Shown piece by piece: positions 16,717-24,671 of a stretch of DNA of 64,000 nucleotides (within the stretch, counting starts at the first letter, position 1; every line of letters begins with the position of its first letter). The DNA lies in the NCBI RefSeq assembly GCF_050107715.1, contig NZ_JBNILN010000013.1, forward strand, positions 26,766 through 90,765, given 5' to 3'. Below the pieces are notes generated by a model that had not been told where the DNA came from, searched no databases, and saw only the letters and a list, made by a program, of their open reading frames with translations. This DNA comes from Metabacillus_B sp050107715 (GTDB lineage Bacteria; Bacillota; Bacilli; Bacillales; Bacillaceae). A program made the position numbers and the translations under genes.

Positions 16717-16768
16717 AAAAGATAAGGAGAGAGGGAAGCACCCTTTCTCCTTATCTTTTCTTTTTTTT
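16717..16768. terminator. Bidirectional terminator between the peptide cluster and sigK
   Basis: A 19-bp stem (16717-16735 with 16741-16759, one G-T pair) with a 5-base loop, A-rich on the left and T-rich on the right. The right arm lies inside the last codons of sigK, which encode its lysine-rich C terminus, so it can end both transcripts. Confidence 0.92.
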
Positions 16769-17476
16769 ATTGTTCTTTTCTTTTTCGGCACGGTAAAATT
16801 CATGAAACATTTTCATAAGTGCCCTCTTTTCGATCCGGGAAACATAGCTTCTTGAGATACCTAGTTCTTTAGCGATTTCGCGCTGTGTTTTTTCTTTTTG
16901 AAGGTCGAGGCCGAACCTACCGACGATGACTTCCTTCTCCCGCTCATCCAATACATCAATAAACTGTTTGACTTTCTCGAGCTCCATATTCAGCTGGATC
17001 GTATCGATGACATCCTCGCTTTCCGATTTGAGAACATCGATAAGGGAAATTTCATTGCCCTCTTTATCCTGGCCGATCGGATCATGAAGGGAGACGTCCT
17101 TTTTCGTTTTTTTTAAGGCTCTGAGATGCATCAGAATTTCATTTTCGATGCACCTTGCGGCATAGGTGGCAAGCTTTGTTCCCTTTCCCTGGGAATAGCT
17201 TTCAATCGCCTTAATAAGCCCGATCGTTCCGATGGAGATCAAGTCTTCTGCATCCTCTCCGGTGTTCTCGAACTTTTTGACGATATGAGCGACAAGCCTT
17301 AGATTATGTTCAATAAGAAGGTTTCTTGCATGCTCATCGCCCTCTGCCATTAATTGCAGGTATTTCTTTTCATCGCTGGCAGACAAAGGCTGCGGAAAAG
17401 CGTTGTTTTTCACATAGCTTACAAGAAAAACCATTTCCCTTATTACGTAGGCCAGAGCTGTAAATAATCCGGACAA
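16751..17476 (-). CDS. sigK: RNA polymerase sporulation sigma factor SigK (contiguous gene)
   Basis: Late mother-cell sigma factor, 241 residues. The N-terminal pro-sequence (about 20 residues, MSGLFTALAYVIREMVFLVS) ends at YVKNNAFPQ, where SpoIVFB cuts pro-sigma-K in B. subtilis. Region 2 contains NLRLVAHIVKKFENTGEDAEDLISIGTIGLIKAI and ENEI; region 4 contains the helix-turn-helix QREIAKELGISRSYVSRIEKRALMKM. The gene is whole: no skin-type insertion or split into spoIVCB and spoIIIC parts. The TTG start follows GGGGGTG by 5 bases. The C terminus is extended by lysines encoded within the terminator. Confidence 0.95.
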   Translation of the reverse strand: MSGLFTALAYVIREMVFLVSYVKNNAFPQPLSASDEKKYLQLMAEGDEHARNLLIEHNLRLVAHIVKKFENTGEDAEDLISIGTIGLIKAIESYSQGKGTKLATYAARCIENEILMHLRALKKTKKDVSLHDPIGQDKEGNEISLIDVLKSESEDVIDTIQLNMELEKVKQFIDVLDEREKEVIVGRFGLDLQKEKTQREIAKELGISRSYVSRIEKRALMKMFHEFYRAEKEKNNKKKKR

Positions 17477-17655
17477 GTAAGCACCCCCGCGGTCGTTATG
17501 TAGGCAATCGCCTATTAGTTATGTTTATGTAGCGGGAAGCCTGCCCGTGTCTGTTTACGTGCATAAAGTTCAGAAAGTGGGGAACCCCGCCTGCATCAGT
17601 TGAAACACGGGAAGTTCTATATTATAGTTTGGTATAGCTTACGGAGGTGCCAGAG

Positions 17656-18381
17656 TTGAAGAAGGTTTTCATGATGATCAGTCTCCTGTTCGCCGCCGGA
17701 TGCGGTGCAGGAAACAATGAATACAATGCGGTCGCGTTTGGAGACAGCAATACAGAGGGAGCCAATTACCCTGTAAGGGATTATCCCGAAAACGAAAAAT
17801 GGGTAAATCTGCTTGCCTTGGCTCAGCAGGGTACAGCCAATATTTACAATGCGGGGATTGGCGGAGAAACAACAGAAGACGGAAGGAAACGGTTCAAAAA
17901 AGATGTGCTGAACCGGAACCCTGAAACGGTGTTTATCATGTTCGGGACGAACGATGCTGTTGTTCTCCCAAATGGAAAGCCGCGTGTGTCAAAGCAGCGT
18001 TTTGAGCAGAATCTGCTGTATTTTGTAAATGAAATAAAAAAGCACGGAGGTCAGCCTGTGCTTATGACGTGCCTGCCAATCGCAGAGGGAAACGGAACGG
18101 ACAAGCTGTATTACTCTCGCTACGATAAAATTTATTATGATGCCGGAAAAGGTGCCCGCAACTGGCACAACTCCTACAACGATATTGTAAGAGAAATAGC
18201 CGGCAGAGAGAAAGTCCCGCTTATCGATCATTGGCGCAATATGGTGAGAGAGGCAGGCGGAGATACAGATAAAGCCCTCATTGCCTCGGGCATGATCGAC
18301 CCCTCAGGTAATCATATGACGCCTAAAGGGGCCAGAGTGCTGTATGAAGCCATAATGGACAGCGGATTTTTAAAAAAATAG
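17656..18381 (+). CDS. yqeF: SGNH/GDSL hydrolase lipoprotein (YqeF-like)
   Basis: 241 residues with a signal sequence and lipobox-like FAAGC (Cys about residue 16), so probably an exported lipoprotein. SGNH blocks: FGDSNTEG (block I Ser), NAGIGGETTEDG (Gly), FGTNDA (Asn), and DPSGNHMTPKG (Asp and His). Probably an esterase or lipase of unknown substrate. The TTG at 17656 is preceded by GGAGGTG; the frame is open slightly further up. It lies beside sda and yqeG, like yqeF in B. subtilis, which supports the name. Confidence 0.82.
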   Translation: MKKVFMMISLLFAAGCGAGNNEYNAVAFGDSNTEGANYPVRDYPENEKWVNLLALAQQGTANIYNAGIGGETTEDGRKRFKKDVLNRNPETVFIMFGTNDAVVLPNGKPRVSKQRFEQNLLYFVNEIKKHGGQPVLMTCLPIAEGNGTDKLYYSRYDKIYYDAGKGARNWHNSYNDIVREIAGREKVPLIDHWRNMVREAGGDTDKALIASGMIDPSGNHMTPKGARVLYEAIMDSGFLKK

Positions 18382-18472
18382 ACAAATTCCTATAAGAATG
18401 GGACACATGCCTATACCCAGTGATATGTACATACATACTATGCTGTTAAGAATGGTGAAGGAGGTCTTTCGG

Positions 18473-18646
18473 ATGTCTGCAGGCTACTATCCGTGCAGTC
18501 CCGGATGCGGTCCGCTGCCGTATCCGTATCCTTATATCCCCCCCTGTGCGGGTTATGGTTTCTGGTATGCTGTTTTGATTGTGGCATTTATTCTGCTTTT
18601 GATTTTCGGAGCTTACTATTGGTATTATGGCGGTTTTTACAGCTAA
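18473..18646 (+). CDS. YjcZ-like small hydrophobic protein
   Basis: 57 residues: a Cys-, Pro- and Tyr-rich start (MSAGYYPCSPGCGPLPYPYP) and one transmembrane segment, FWYAVLIVAFILLLIFGAYYW. The C-terminal half looks like the YjcZ family of tiny sporulation membrane proteins, but the proline-tyrosine N terminus is unusual for it. GAAGGAGG lies 8 bases before ATG 18473; a longer in-frame start at 18398 would run through that site. A terminator follows directly. Confidence 0.7.
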   Translation: MSAGYYPCSPGCGPLPYPYPYIPPCAGYGFWYAVLIVAFILLLIFGAYYWYYGGFYS

Positions 18647-18648
18647 GG

Positions 18649-18674
18649 CACCTCTTGTGAAGGGGTGTTTTTTT
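18649..18674 (+). terminator. Rho-independent terminator after the YjcZ-like gene
   Basis: CACCTCTT pairs with AAGGGGTG (one T-G pair) over a 3-base loop, followed by seven T. Confidence 0.85.
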
Positions 18675-18798
18675 CTGTGCATGCAAGCCGGGTAGAGGAA
18701 TAGGGTGTGGGCATGGTATAATAGCTTGCATTCATGATTTGAGAGGCTGGCCGATAGGGTATGGCAATAATAAAAGAAAAGCGCTAAGCTCTCGATGC

Positions 18799-18936
18799 TC
18801 AGGAGTTCCTTAAAAAGTGAGCAAGAGACCGGCGCTTGATTTCAGATTCGATTAAATAGATAAAATCGTTGCTTAATTTTAATTCAGTTGCTTTATAATA
18901 CGATTCAATCAGCAGTTCATCCGATAATTTACGCAT
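18799..18936 (-). CDS. sda: Sporulation checkpoint histidine kinase inhibitor Sda
   Basis: 45 residues, MRKLSDELLIESYYKATELK and on to EIKRRSLAHFLRNS, close to B. subtilis Sda. Sda binds the histidine kinase KinA and blocks the sporulation phosphorelay when replication is damaged or newly started. Only the helical hairpin is encoded. The frame extends 42 codons upstream, but homology begins at ATG 18936. Regulation is visible: DnaA boxes lie 135-235 bases upstream. Divergent from yqeG, as in B. subtilis. Confidence 0.92.
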   Translation of the reverse strand: MRKLSDELLIESYYKATELKLSNDFIYLIESEIKRRSLAHFLRNS

Positions 18937-19070
18937 GCTGGAAGGCCAAATAATTGGCACGTCACCTCCTGAAAAAACTGGTCTATCCCGGTGCTTTTCT
19001 GAATAAGATGGCAGGTTGGGTTTATTTGATTTTAATCTAACATGTTTTGGAAAAAGGAACAATCGTTCCG

Positions 19071-19170
19071 TTATCCACAGGGAAAAGTGGATAACCTGTT
19101 AACAGTTTGTTTATAAACTGAAAGGTTTTTCGAGAAAACAGGCTGTTTGCTGTGTATAGAGTTATCCACA
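19071..19170. promoter_or_regulatory. Cluster of DnaA boxes upstream of sda
   Basis: Two perfect TTATCCACA boxes at 19071-19079 and 19162-19170, a one-mismatch box on the other strand at 19086-19094 (AGTGGATAA), and another one-mismatch copy at 19151-19159 (TGTGTATAG). In B. subtilis sda transcription depends on DnaA binding to such boxes. No AT-rich unwinding element or dnaA/dnaN genes accompany them, so an origin is unlikely. Confidence 0.88.
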
Positions 19171-19302
19171 GGCGGAAGATTCAGCCGGATTTTGTCGAAA
19201 AGTTTTCTTTCGGGTGGTTACGATGCAGTATTATTTTGAAAGATGTGCCGAAATTCGGTAAGATGGAGACTGGCAAAATTTGATTACAGAGGTGTGAGCC
19301 CC

Positions 19303-19824
19303 TTGCTAAAACTGTTTTTACCAGGTGAATTTGTAAAAAGCATATTCGAGATTAACCCATACAAGCTTAAGGAAAAAAATATAAAAGGGATCATCACGGA
19401 TTTAGACAATACGCTCGTAGAGTGGGACAGACCGAGTGCGACTCCAAAGCTGATTGAATGGTTTAAAGAGATGAATGACTGCGGAATTAAAGTAACAATT
19501 GTTTCCAATAACGTTGAAAAGCGGGTAAAAGAGTTCTCGGATCCCCTTGAGATCCCTTTTATCTATAAAGCGAGAAAGCCAATGGGACGGGCATTCCGCA
19601 AAGCCATTCATGATATGCAGCTGAAAAAGGAGGAAGTGGTCGTTATCGGTGACCAGCTTCTGACAGATGTACTGGGGGGAAACCGAAACGGGTTTCACAC
19701 CATTCTAGTAGTTCCCGTTGCTTCCACAGATGGGGCGGTGACAAAGTTTAACAGGAAAATAGAGAGAAGAATTATGGATACATTAAAGAAAAAGGGTATG
19801 ATTCAATGGGAGGAAAAGCAGTGA
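19303..19824 (+). CDS. yqeG: HAD-superfamily phosphatase, YqeG family
   Basis: 173 residues beginning MLKLFLPGEFVKSIFEI. HAD motifs: GIITDLDNTLVEW (nucleophile Asp in DLDNT, about residue 34), VSNN (about 66-69), KP (about 93-94), and GDQLLTDVLGGN (about 115-126). Physiological substrate not known. I chose the TTG at 19303, matching the family N terminus and preceded by AGAGGTG; the open frame begins 20 codons earlier. Its stop overlaps the GTG of yqeH. Confidence 0.9.
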   Translation: MLKLFLPGEFVKSIFEINPYKLKEKNIKGIITDLDNTLVEWDRPSATPKLIEWFKEMNDCGIKVTIVSNNVEKRVKEFSDPLEIPFIYKARKPMGRAFRKAIHDMQLKKEEVVVIGDQLLTDVLGGNRNGFHTILVVPVASTDGAVTKFNRKIERRIMDTLKKKGMIQWEEKQ

Positions 19825-20924
19825 AAGAAGAAATTGTGTGTGTAGGCTGCGGAGCCGTAATCCAGACGGAAAATCCGGAAGAAATCGGGTATACGCCTTC
19901 GAGTGCGCTGTTAAGAGATCCTATTATTTGCCAGCGCTGCTTCCGTCTGAAAAACTATAATGAGATTCAGGATGTGTCGTTAACCGATGCTGATTTTCTG
20001 AAAATCCTTCACGGGGTAGGGGAAACGGATTCGCTGATTGTTAAAATCGTAGATATCTTTGATTTCAGCGGAAGCTGGATCAGCGGTATTCAGCGGTTCG
20101 CCGGCAATAACCCGATTCTCCTGGTGGCCAATAAAGCAGATATCCTTCCAAAATCGGTTAAGAGAGAAAAGCTGATTCATTGGATGAAGCGCGAGGCGAA
20201 AGAAAATGGGCTGAAGCCTGTTGATATCTTTCTCGTGAGTTCTTCCCGCGGGCAGGGTGTCCGGGAGGTGATGGAAGCCATTGATCATTACCGCGAAGGC
20301 AAAGATGTGTATGTAGTGGGATGTACCAATGTAGGGAAATCAACATTCATTAACCGGATCATAAAAGAGGTGGCTGGTGAAAAAGATTTGATTACGACCT
20401 CTCATTACCCGGGGACTACCCTTGATTTAATTGAAATTCCGCTTGATGATGGATCCGCCCTTTACGATACACCAGGTATTATCAACCATCACCAGATGGC
20501 TCACTATGTAAACAGGGATGATTTGAAGCTGCTGTCTCCTAAAAAAGAAATTAAGCCGAAAGTGTTTCAGCTGAATGAAGAACAAACGCTGTTTTTCGGG
20601 GGCCTGGCGCGCTTTGATTTCCTTCATGGCGGGAGAAGCACGTTTACCTGCTATATTCCGAATGAGCTTTATATTCACCGGACAAAACTAGAGCAGGCAG
20701 ACCACCTTTATGAAACGCACAGAGGGGAACTTCTGTCTCCTCCGCGGCCGGAACAGCTCGATGATTTTCCGGAACTTGTCCCGCATACATTTACGGTTAA
20801 AGAAGAGAAAACGGATATCGTCTTTTCGGGACTGGGCTGGATTACAGTTAATGAACCAAATAAAAAGGTTACCGCATATGCCCCTAAAGGTGTTTATGTA
20901 GGGCTCAGGAGCTCGCTGATTTAA
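19821..20924 (+). CDS. yqeH: Ribosome biogenesis GTPase YqeH
   Basis: Circularly permuted GTPase needed for 30S subunit assembly, 367 residues. An N-terminal zinc finger (CVGCG ... CQRC, about residues 7-41) is followed by permuted motifs: G4 NKAD (about 113-116), G5 SSSRGQG, G1 GCTNVGKST (about 168-176), and G3 DTPG (about 219-222); a C-terminal domain follows. I chose GTG 19821, 8 bases after GGGAGG and overlapping the yqeG stop; ATG 19806 is an alternative. Confidence 0.94.
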   Translation: MKEEIVCVGCGAVIQTENPEEIGYTPSSALLRDPIICQRCFRLKNYNEIQDVSLTDADFLKILHGVGETDSLIVKIVDIFDFSGSWISGIQRFAGNNPILLVANKADILPKSVKREKLIHWMKREAKENGLKPVDIFLVSSSRGQGVREVMEAIDHYREGKDVYVVGCTNVGKSTFINRIIKEVAGEKDLITTSHYPGTTLDLIEIPLDDGSALYDTPGIINHHQMAHYVNRDDLKLLSPKKEIKPKVFQLNEEQTLFFGGLARFDFLHGGRSTFTCYIPNELYIHRTKLEQADHLYETHRGELLSPPRPEQLDDFPELVPHTFTVKEEKTDIVFSGLGWITVNEPNKKVTAYAPKGVYVGLRSSLI

Positions 20925-20940
20925 GGAGGGGGACCTTTCC

Positions 20941-21789
20941 ATGACAGCAGACGTATATGGAATCATCGGATGTCCTGTAGGCCATTCCATGTCTCCTGAA
21001 ATTCATAACCTGGCGTTTCAGGATCTTCTCATCGATGCCGTTTATCATAGGTTTCACGTGGAAAAAAGGGACTTGGAAGCCGCGGTTAAAGGAATTAGAG
21101 CGCTTGGCATTAAAGGTGTGAATGTGACCATTCCGCATAAAGAAGACGTCATCCCCTTTCTTGACGCTATTGACGAAACAGCTGCCAGAATGGGAGCCGT
21201 TAACACCATCGTGAATGAAGATGGAAGGTTAAAAGGATACAATACGGATGGACAAGGGTATATAGAATCTGTCCTGCCGTATTTAGATAAGGAGCTATCC
21301 GAAATATCCTGTCTGATCATCGGAGCCGGAGGAGCGGCCAGGGGAATATACTCAGCTATGGCCCATGCTGAGACCGGAAGGGTAGATTTAGCTAACAGGA
21401 CCCCTTCCAGAGCGTATGCGATCCTGGAAAGCTGCAGTGCCCCTGTTTCGAGCAAGGTAATCACTCTTGATCAGGCCCAGTGCTCACTCACTGACTATGA
21501 TTTAATCATTCAGACGACGTCTATTGGCATGTCACCGAAGGAACAAGCAAAACCGATCTCTTTAGCTGGCATTGTTCCTGGGACGATTGTGAGCGACATT
21601 ATTTATAATCCCGTAAAAACCGTGTTTTTACAAGAAGCTGAAAAACATGGATGCCGCATCGTTTCCGGTGTGGGCATGTTTATTTATCAAGCTGCGCTAT
21701 CATTTCGCCATTGGACAGGGAAAATGCCTGATGTAAAGGCAATGGAGGCTGTAGTGCTGCAAAAACTAGGAGGCAGCAAGATATGCTAA
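20941..21789 (+). CDS. aroE: Shikimate dehydrogenase (NADP+)
   Basis: Reduces 3-dehydroshikimate to shikimate in aromatic amino acid synthesis. 282 residues. Substrate motif GCPVGHSMSPEIHN (about 10-23), NVTIPHKE with the catalytic Lys (about 61-68), NTDGQGY (about 101-107), the nucleotide loop GAGGAARG (about 127-134), and SGVGMFIYQAALSF at the end. AAGGAGGGG precedes the ATG. It sits between yqeH and yqeI as in B. subtilis and overlaps yqeI by 7 bases. Confidence 0.97.
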   Translation: MTADVYGIIGCPVGHSMSPEIHNLAFQDLLIDAVYHRFHVEKRDLEAAVKGIRALGIKGVNVTIPHKEDVIPFLDAIDETAARMGAVNTIVNEDGRLKGYNTDGQGYIESVLPYLDKELSEISCLIIGAGGAARGIYSAMAHAETGRVDLANRTPSRAYAILESCSAPVSSKVITLDQAQCSLTDYDLIIQTTSIGMSPKEQAKPISLAGIVPGTIVSDIIYNPVKTVFLQEAEKHGCRIVSGVGMFIYQAALSFRHWTGKMPDVKAMEAVVLQKLGGSKIC

Positions 21790-22076
21790 CAGGTAAACAA
21801 AAACGCTTTTTGCGTTCAGAAGCACACCATTTAAACCCGATTTTCCAAGTTGGAAAGGCCGGCGTAAATGAGAATATGATTAAGCAAATAGAGGAAGCAC
21901 TTGAAGTAAGGGAACTGATCAAAGTAAGCATACTTCAAAACTGTGAAGAGGATAAGGACACGGTAGCAGAAAAACTGTCCAAGGGTGCCCGTGCGGAGCT
22001 TGTTCAGGTGATTGGTCATACGATTGTCCTGTATAAGGAATCAAGGGAGAATAAGCAAATTAAGCTGCCGAACTGA
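21783..22076 (+). CDS. yqeI: CRS1/YhbY-domain RNA-binding protein YqeI
   Basis: 97 residues beginning MLTGKQKRFLRSEAHHLNPIFQVGKAG, the conserved YhbY fold with a GxxG-type loop (VGKAGVNE). The E. coli homologue associates with pre-50S particles, so a role in ribosome assembly is likely. AGGAGGCAGC from the aroE end serves as its ribosome binding site. Confidence 0.92.
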   Translation: MLTGKQKRFLRSEAHHLNPIFQVGKAGVNENMIKQIEEALEVRELIKVSILQNCEEDKDTVAEKLSKGARAELVQVIGHTIVLYKESRENKQIKLPN

Positions 22077-22255
22077 TCTGGACAATCCTCCATACCGCAG
22101 TTTTCCCCATACTAGATGGAACCGCGATCCGGCAGCCATGCAGGATCGCTGCACCACCGGGACTTTCGCTCAGCATTTCCGTCCGTCTATTCTTTTCCCG
22201 GAGCTTTAAACGAGGATCGCACGTGCGGTAACGGAGAGACAAAGGGGATTTTCAC
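22077..22255 (+). other. Structured leader between yqeI and nadD
   Basis: No reading frame. It contains an inverted repeat GCGATCC / GGATCGC (22123-22148), a second pair CCGGGA / TCCCGG (about 22157 and 22197), and the string TGGAACCGCG (22117-22126), which matches the T-box antiterminator core. There is no room for a T-box stem I (only about 40 bases after yqeI) and no T-run terminator, so I do not call it a riboswitch. Confidence 0.4.
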
Positions 22256-22825
22256 ATGAAAGAAATTGGTATATTTGGAGGGACCTTTGACCCGCCTCAT
22301 TATGGACATCTTTTAATGGCGAACGAGGTGAAAGCGGCACTCTCATTGGATGAGATCTGGTTTATGCCTAACAGCCTGCCGCCGCACAAGCAAGATGAAG
22401 ACCACTCCAGTCCGGCTCACCGCTATGAAATGCTTAGACTTGCGATTAGCGGGGAGGAAGGATTCAAGATAGAACCGATTGAGCTGGAGCGCTCCGGCCC
22501 TTCTTATACATACGATACGATTGTGCTGTTGAAGGAAAAGTATCCGGAACACCGGTTTTCCTTTATTATTGGTGCGGATATGATCGAGTACCTTCCCCGC
22601 TGGAATCGGGTGGAGGAATTATTGTCCCTTGTCCGGTTTATCGGAGTCGGGCGGCCCGGCTATTCTTCAGAAGGAGAATACGGCATAGCCATTGTGGATG
22701 TTCCGCAATTTGATGTGTCATCCACATTGATCAGACAGCGTCTCGAAAACGGGGAAACGACCAACTTTTTGCTTCCGGAAAAAATAACGAGGTACATTAA
22801 GGGGAAGGGACTGTATGGAACGTAA
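22256..22825 (+). CDS. nadD: Nicotinate-nucleotide adenylyltransferase
   Basis: Makes nicotinate adenine dinucleotide from nicotinate mononucleotide and ATP in NAD synthesis. 189 residues. Seen: GIFGGTFDPPHYGHLLMANE with the (H/T)xGH motif (about 5-24), and the C-terminal nucleotide motif DVSSTLIRQRL (about 154-164), the ISSTxxR motif of the family. AAAGGGG is upstream. It overlaps yqeK by 11 bases. Confidence 0.96.
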   Translation: MKEIGIFGGTFDPPHYGHLLMANEVKAALSLDEIWFMPNSLPPHKQDEDHSSPAHRYEMLRLAISGEEGFKIEPIELERSGPSYTYDTIVLLKEKYPEHRFSFIIGADMIEYLPRWNRVEELLSLVRFIGVGRPGYSSEGEYGIAIVDVPQFDVSSTLIRQRLENGETTNFLLPEKITRYIKGKGLYGT

Positions 22826-23396
22826 GCAGGCTTTAGAACTGGTAAAAAAACAGCTGACCGACCATCGGTACCAGCATACTTTGGGAGTAATGGAAACAGC
22901 TATAGAACTTGCCGGAAAGTATGGAGCGGATATTAAAAAAGCAGAGACCGCAGCCATCTTCCATGATTATGCGAAATTCAGACAAAAAGAGGAAATGAAA
23001 CAGATTATTCTAGCGCAAAATATGAAGCAGGATTTGCTTATTCACAATACGGAGCTGTGGCACGCGCCGGCAGGGGCATATCTGGTCCGGACAGAAGCGG
23101 GAATTGAAGATCCTGAAATATTGGATGCGATCAAGTATCATACCTCCGGCAAAGCAGGTATGAGCCTGCTTGAAAAAGTGATTTATGTAGCGGACTACAT
23201 TGAACCCGGGAGAAGGTTTCCAGGTGTGGAAGAAGCGAGAGAAGCTGCGGAAAGAAGCCTCGAGGAAGCGATGATGCTTTCCCTGCAGAACACGATAACG
23301 TTTTTGCTTAAGAAAAATCAGGCTGTTTATCCGATGACAATCGAAGCCTATAATGACTTAGTATTTTCTAAACGGGAGGAATCCATTAAAGAATGA
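22815..23396 (+). CDS. yqeK: HD-domain hydrolase YqeK (Ap4A hydrolase type)
   Basis: 193-residue HD-superfamily metal-dependent hydrolase. Seen: YQHTLGVMETAIELA (His at about 19), FHDYAK with the HD pair (about 49-54), HAPAGAYLV (about 79-87), and KVIYVADYIEPGR (about 115-127). Firmicute YqeK proteins hydrolyse diadenosine tetraphosphate symmetrically, which is my functional inference. Overlaps both nadD and rsfS, so tightly coupled. Confidence 0.9.
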   Translation: MERKQALELVKKQLTDHRYQHTLGVMETAIELAGKYGADIKKAETAAIFHDYAKFRQKEEMKQIILAQNMKQDLLIHNTELWHAPAGAYLVRTEAGIEDPEILDAIKYHTSGKAGMSLLEKVIYVADYIEPGRRFPGVEEAREAAERSLEEAMMLSLQNTITFLLKKNQAVYPMTIEAYNDLVFSKREESIKE

Positions 23397-23749
23397 ATGA
23401 AAAAGATATATTAAAACTCGCTGCTGCTGCTGCAGATGATAAACGGGCAGAGGATATGACGGCCCTTCGCATGAAAGGCCTATCACTCATTGCAGATTAC
23501 TTTTTGATCTGCCACGGAAATTCTGACAAACAAGTACAGGCAATCGCCCGTGAAATCAAAGACCAAGCTGATATAAATGGCATTCATGTTAAACGGATGG
23601 AAGGCTATGATGAAGCACGCTGGATTTTGATTGACCTCGGTGATGTTGTCGCCCATGTATTCCATAGAGATGAGCGAATTTACTACAATCTTGAAAAATT
23701 ATGGGGAGACGCGCCGTCAGAGGATTTGGCCAAACTTCTTGAAGCATGA
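23393..23749 (+). CDS. rsfS: Ribosomal silencing factor RsfS
   Basis: 118 residues. The family binds L14 on the 50S subunit and blocks subunit joining in poor nutrient conditions. Conserved SLIADYFLICHGNSDKQVQAIAREI (about 31-55), MEGYDEARWILIDLGDVVAHVFH (about 67-90), and REEIYYNLEKLW-type end. ATG overlaps the yqeK stop (ATGA). Confidence 0.95.
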   Translation: MNEKDILKLAAAAADDKRAEDMTALRMKGLSLIADYFLICHGNSDKQVQAIAREIKDQADINGIHVKRMEGYDEARWILIDLGDVVAHVFHRDERIYYNLEKLWGDAPSEDLAKLLEA

Positions 23750-24498
23750 TTTATACGGGTTTTGCCGGAATCTATGACCATCTGATGAAGGATGTTCCCT
23801 ACCGGGATTGGGCGGATTTGCTCGATCGCCTGATGAAAGAGCATGGAAACGGCGGCAAGAAAATTATGGATATGGCATGCGGTACCGGAGAAATTACTGT
23901 TTTGCTTGCGCAAAAAGGCTACATGGCAGCAGGGGCTGACATTAGTGAGGACATGCTCGCTGTCGCTATCCAAAAGGCTGAGTCGAATAAAGTAGAGATT
24001 CCTTTTTTCAATCAGGATATGAGGGAAATGGAGGGACATCACCATGCCTATGATGCTGTGATGATGAATTGCGATTCCCTGAATTATCTGCTTGAGGAAG
24101 AGGACGTCCGGCAAACGCTGCATTCTGCGGCGGCCATGCTCCATGCCGGAGGCCTCCTGCTCTTCGATGTCCATTCACTTTACAAGATGGAACACATTCT
24201 GCAAGGTGCTACGTTCGCAGACGCAGGAGAAGATGTAAGTTTTATCTGGAACTGCTTTGAAGGAGATCACCCTTATTCTGCAGACCATGAACTTAGTTTT
24301 TTTATCAAGGATCCGGATGGCCGCTACAGCCGAATCGACGAGTTTCATCAGCAGCGGGCGTATGCGTCGGAACAATTGCTTGCCTGGCTTGAAGCTGAAG
24401 GCTTTGAAGTGCTTGAGCATTTTTCTGATTTTACCCCGGGTATGCTTTTGGAAAAATCTGAAAGGCAGTTTTATGCCGCCAAAAAAACCCGGGTATAG
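23746..24498 (+). CDS. yqeM: SAM-dependent methyltransferase YqeM
   Basis: 250-residue class I methyltransferase. SAM motif MDMACGTGEITVLLA at about residues 43-57, DISEDMLAVA at about 66-75, and MMNCDSLNYL around 106-115. Substrate unknown. ATG overlaps the rsfS stop (ATGA), closing the nadD-yqeM group; its last codons run up to a terminator shared with comER. Confidence 0.9.
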   Translation: MIYTGFAGIYDHLMKDVPYRDWADLLDRLMKEHGNGGKKIMDMACGTGEITVLLAQKGYMAAGADISEDMLAVAIQKAESNKVEIPFFNQDMREMEGHHHAYDAVMMNCDSLNYLLEEEDVRQTLHSAAAMLHAGGLLLFDVHSLYKMEHILQGATFADAGEDVSFIWNCFEGDHPYSADHELSFFIKDPDGRYSRIDEFHQQRAYASEQLLAWLEAEGFEVLEHFSDFTPGMLLEKSERQFYAAKKTRV

Positions 24499-24525
24499 TT
24501 CGCCCAATCGCCTAAAATGATGAGG

Positions 24526-24569
24526 AAAACCCAAGAGTGCCCGCTATAAGTGGGGTTCCTGGGTTTTTT
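24526..24569. terminator. Terminator between yqeM and comER (convergent)
   Basis: AAAACCCA pairs with TGGGTTTT and the loop region adds weaker pairs; a T run follows on the + strand and an A-rich stretch precedes it, so it may also act for comER, whose stop is at 24672. Confidence 0.75.
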
Positions 24570-24671
24570 CTTTCGTTTTATGAAGGCATGGAAGGGCGGC
24601 AAAAAACGCAAATACGAAATAAAAAAATCTGTCTGCTCTTGAAGGAATCTATCGAAACGCATCGAATCATA

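Noticed and set aside
19071..19170. Replication origin
   Set aside because: DnaA boxes are explained by sda control; no dnaA/dnaN neighbours and no AT-rich unwinding stretch.
22117..22126. T-box riboswitch upstream of nadD
   Set aside because: Only the core string is present; no stem I space, specifier or T-run terminator.
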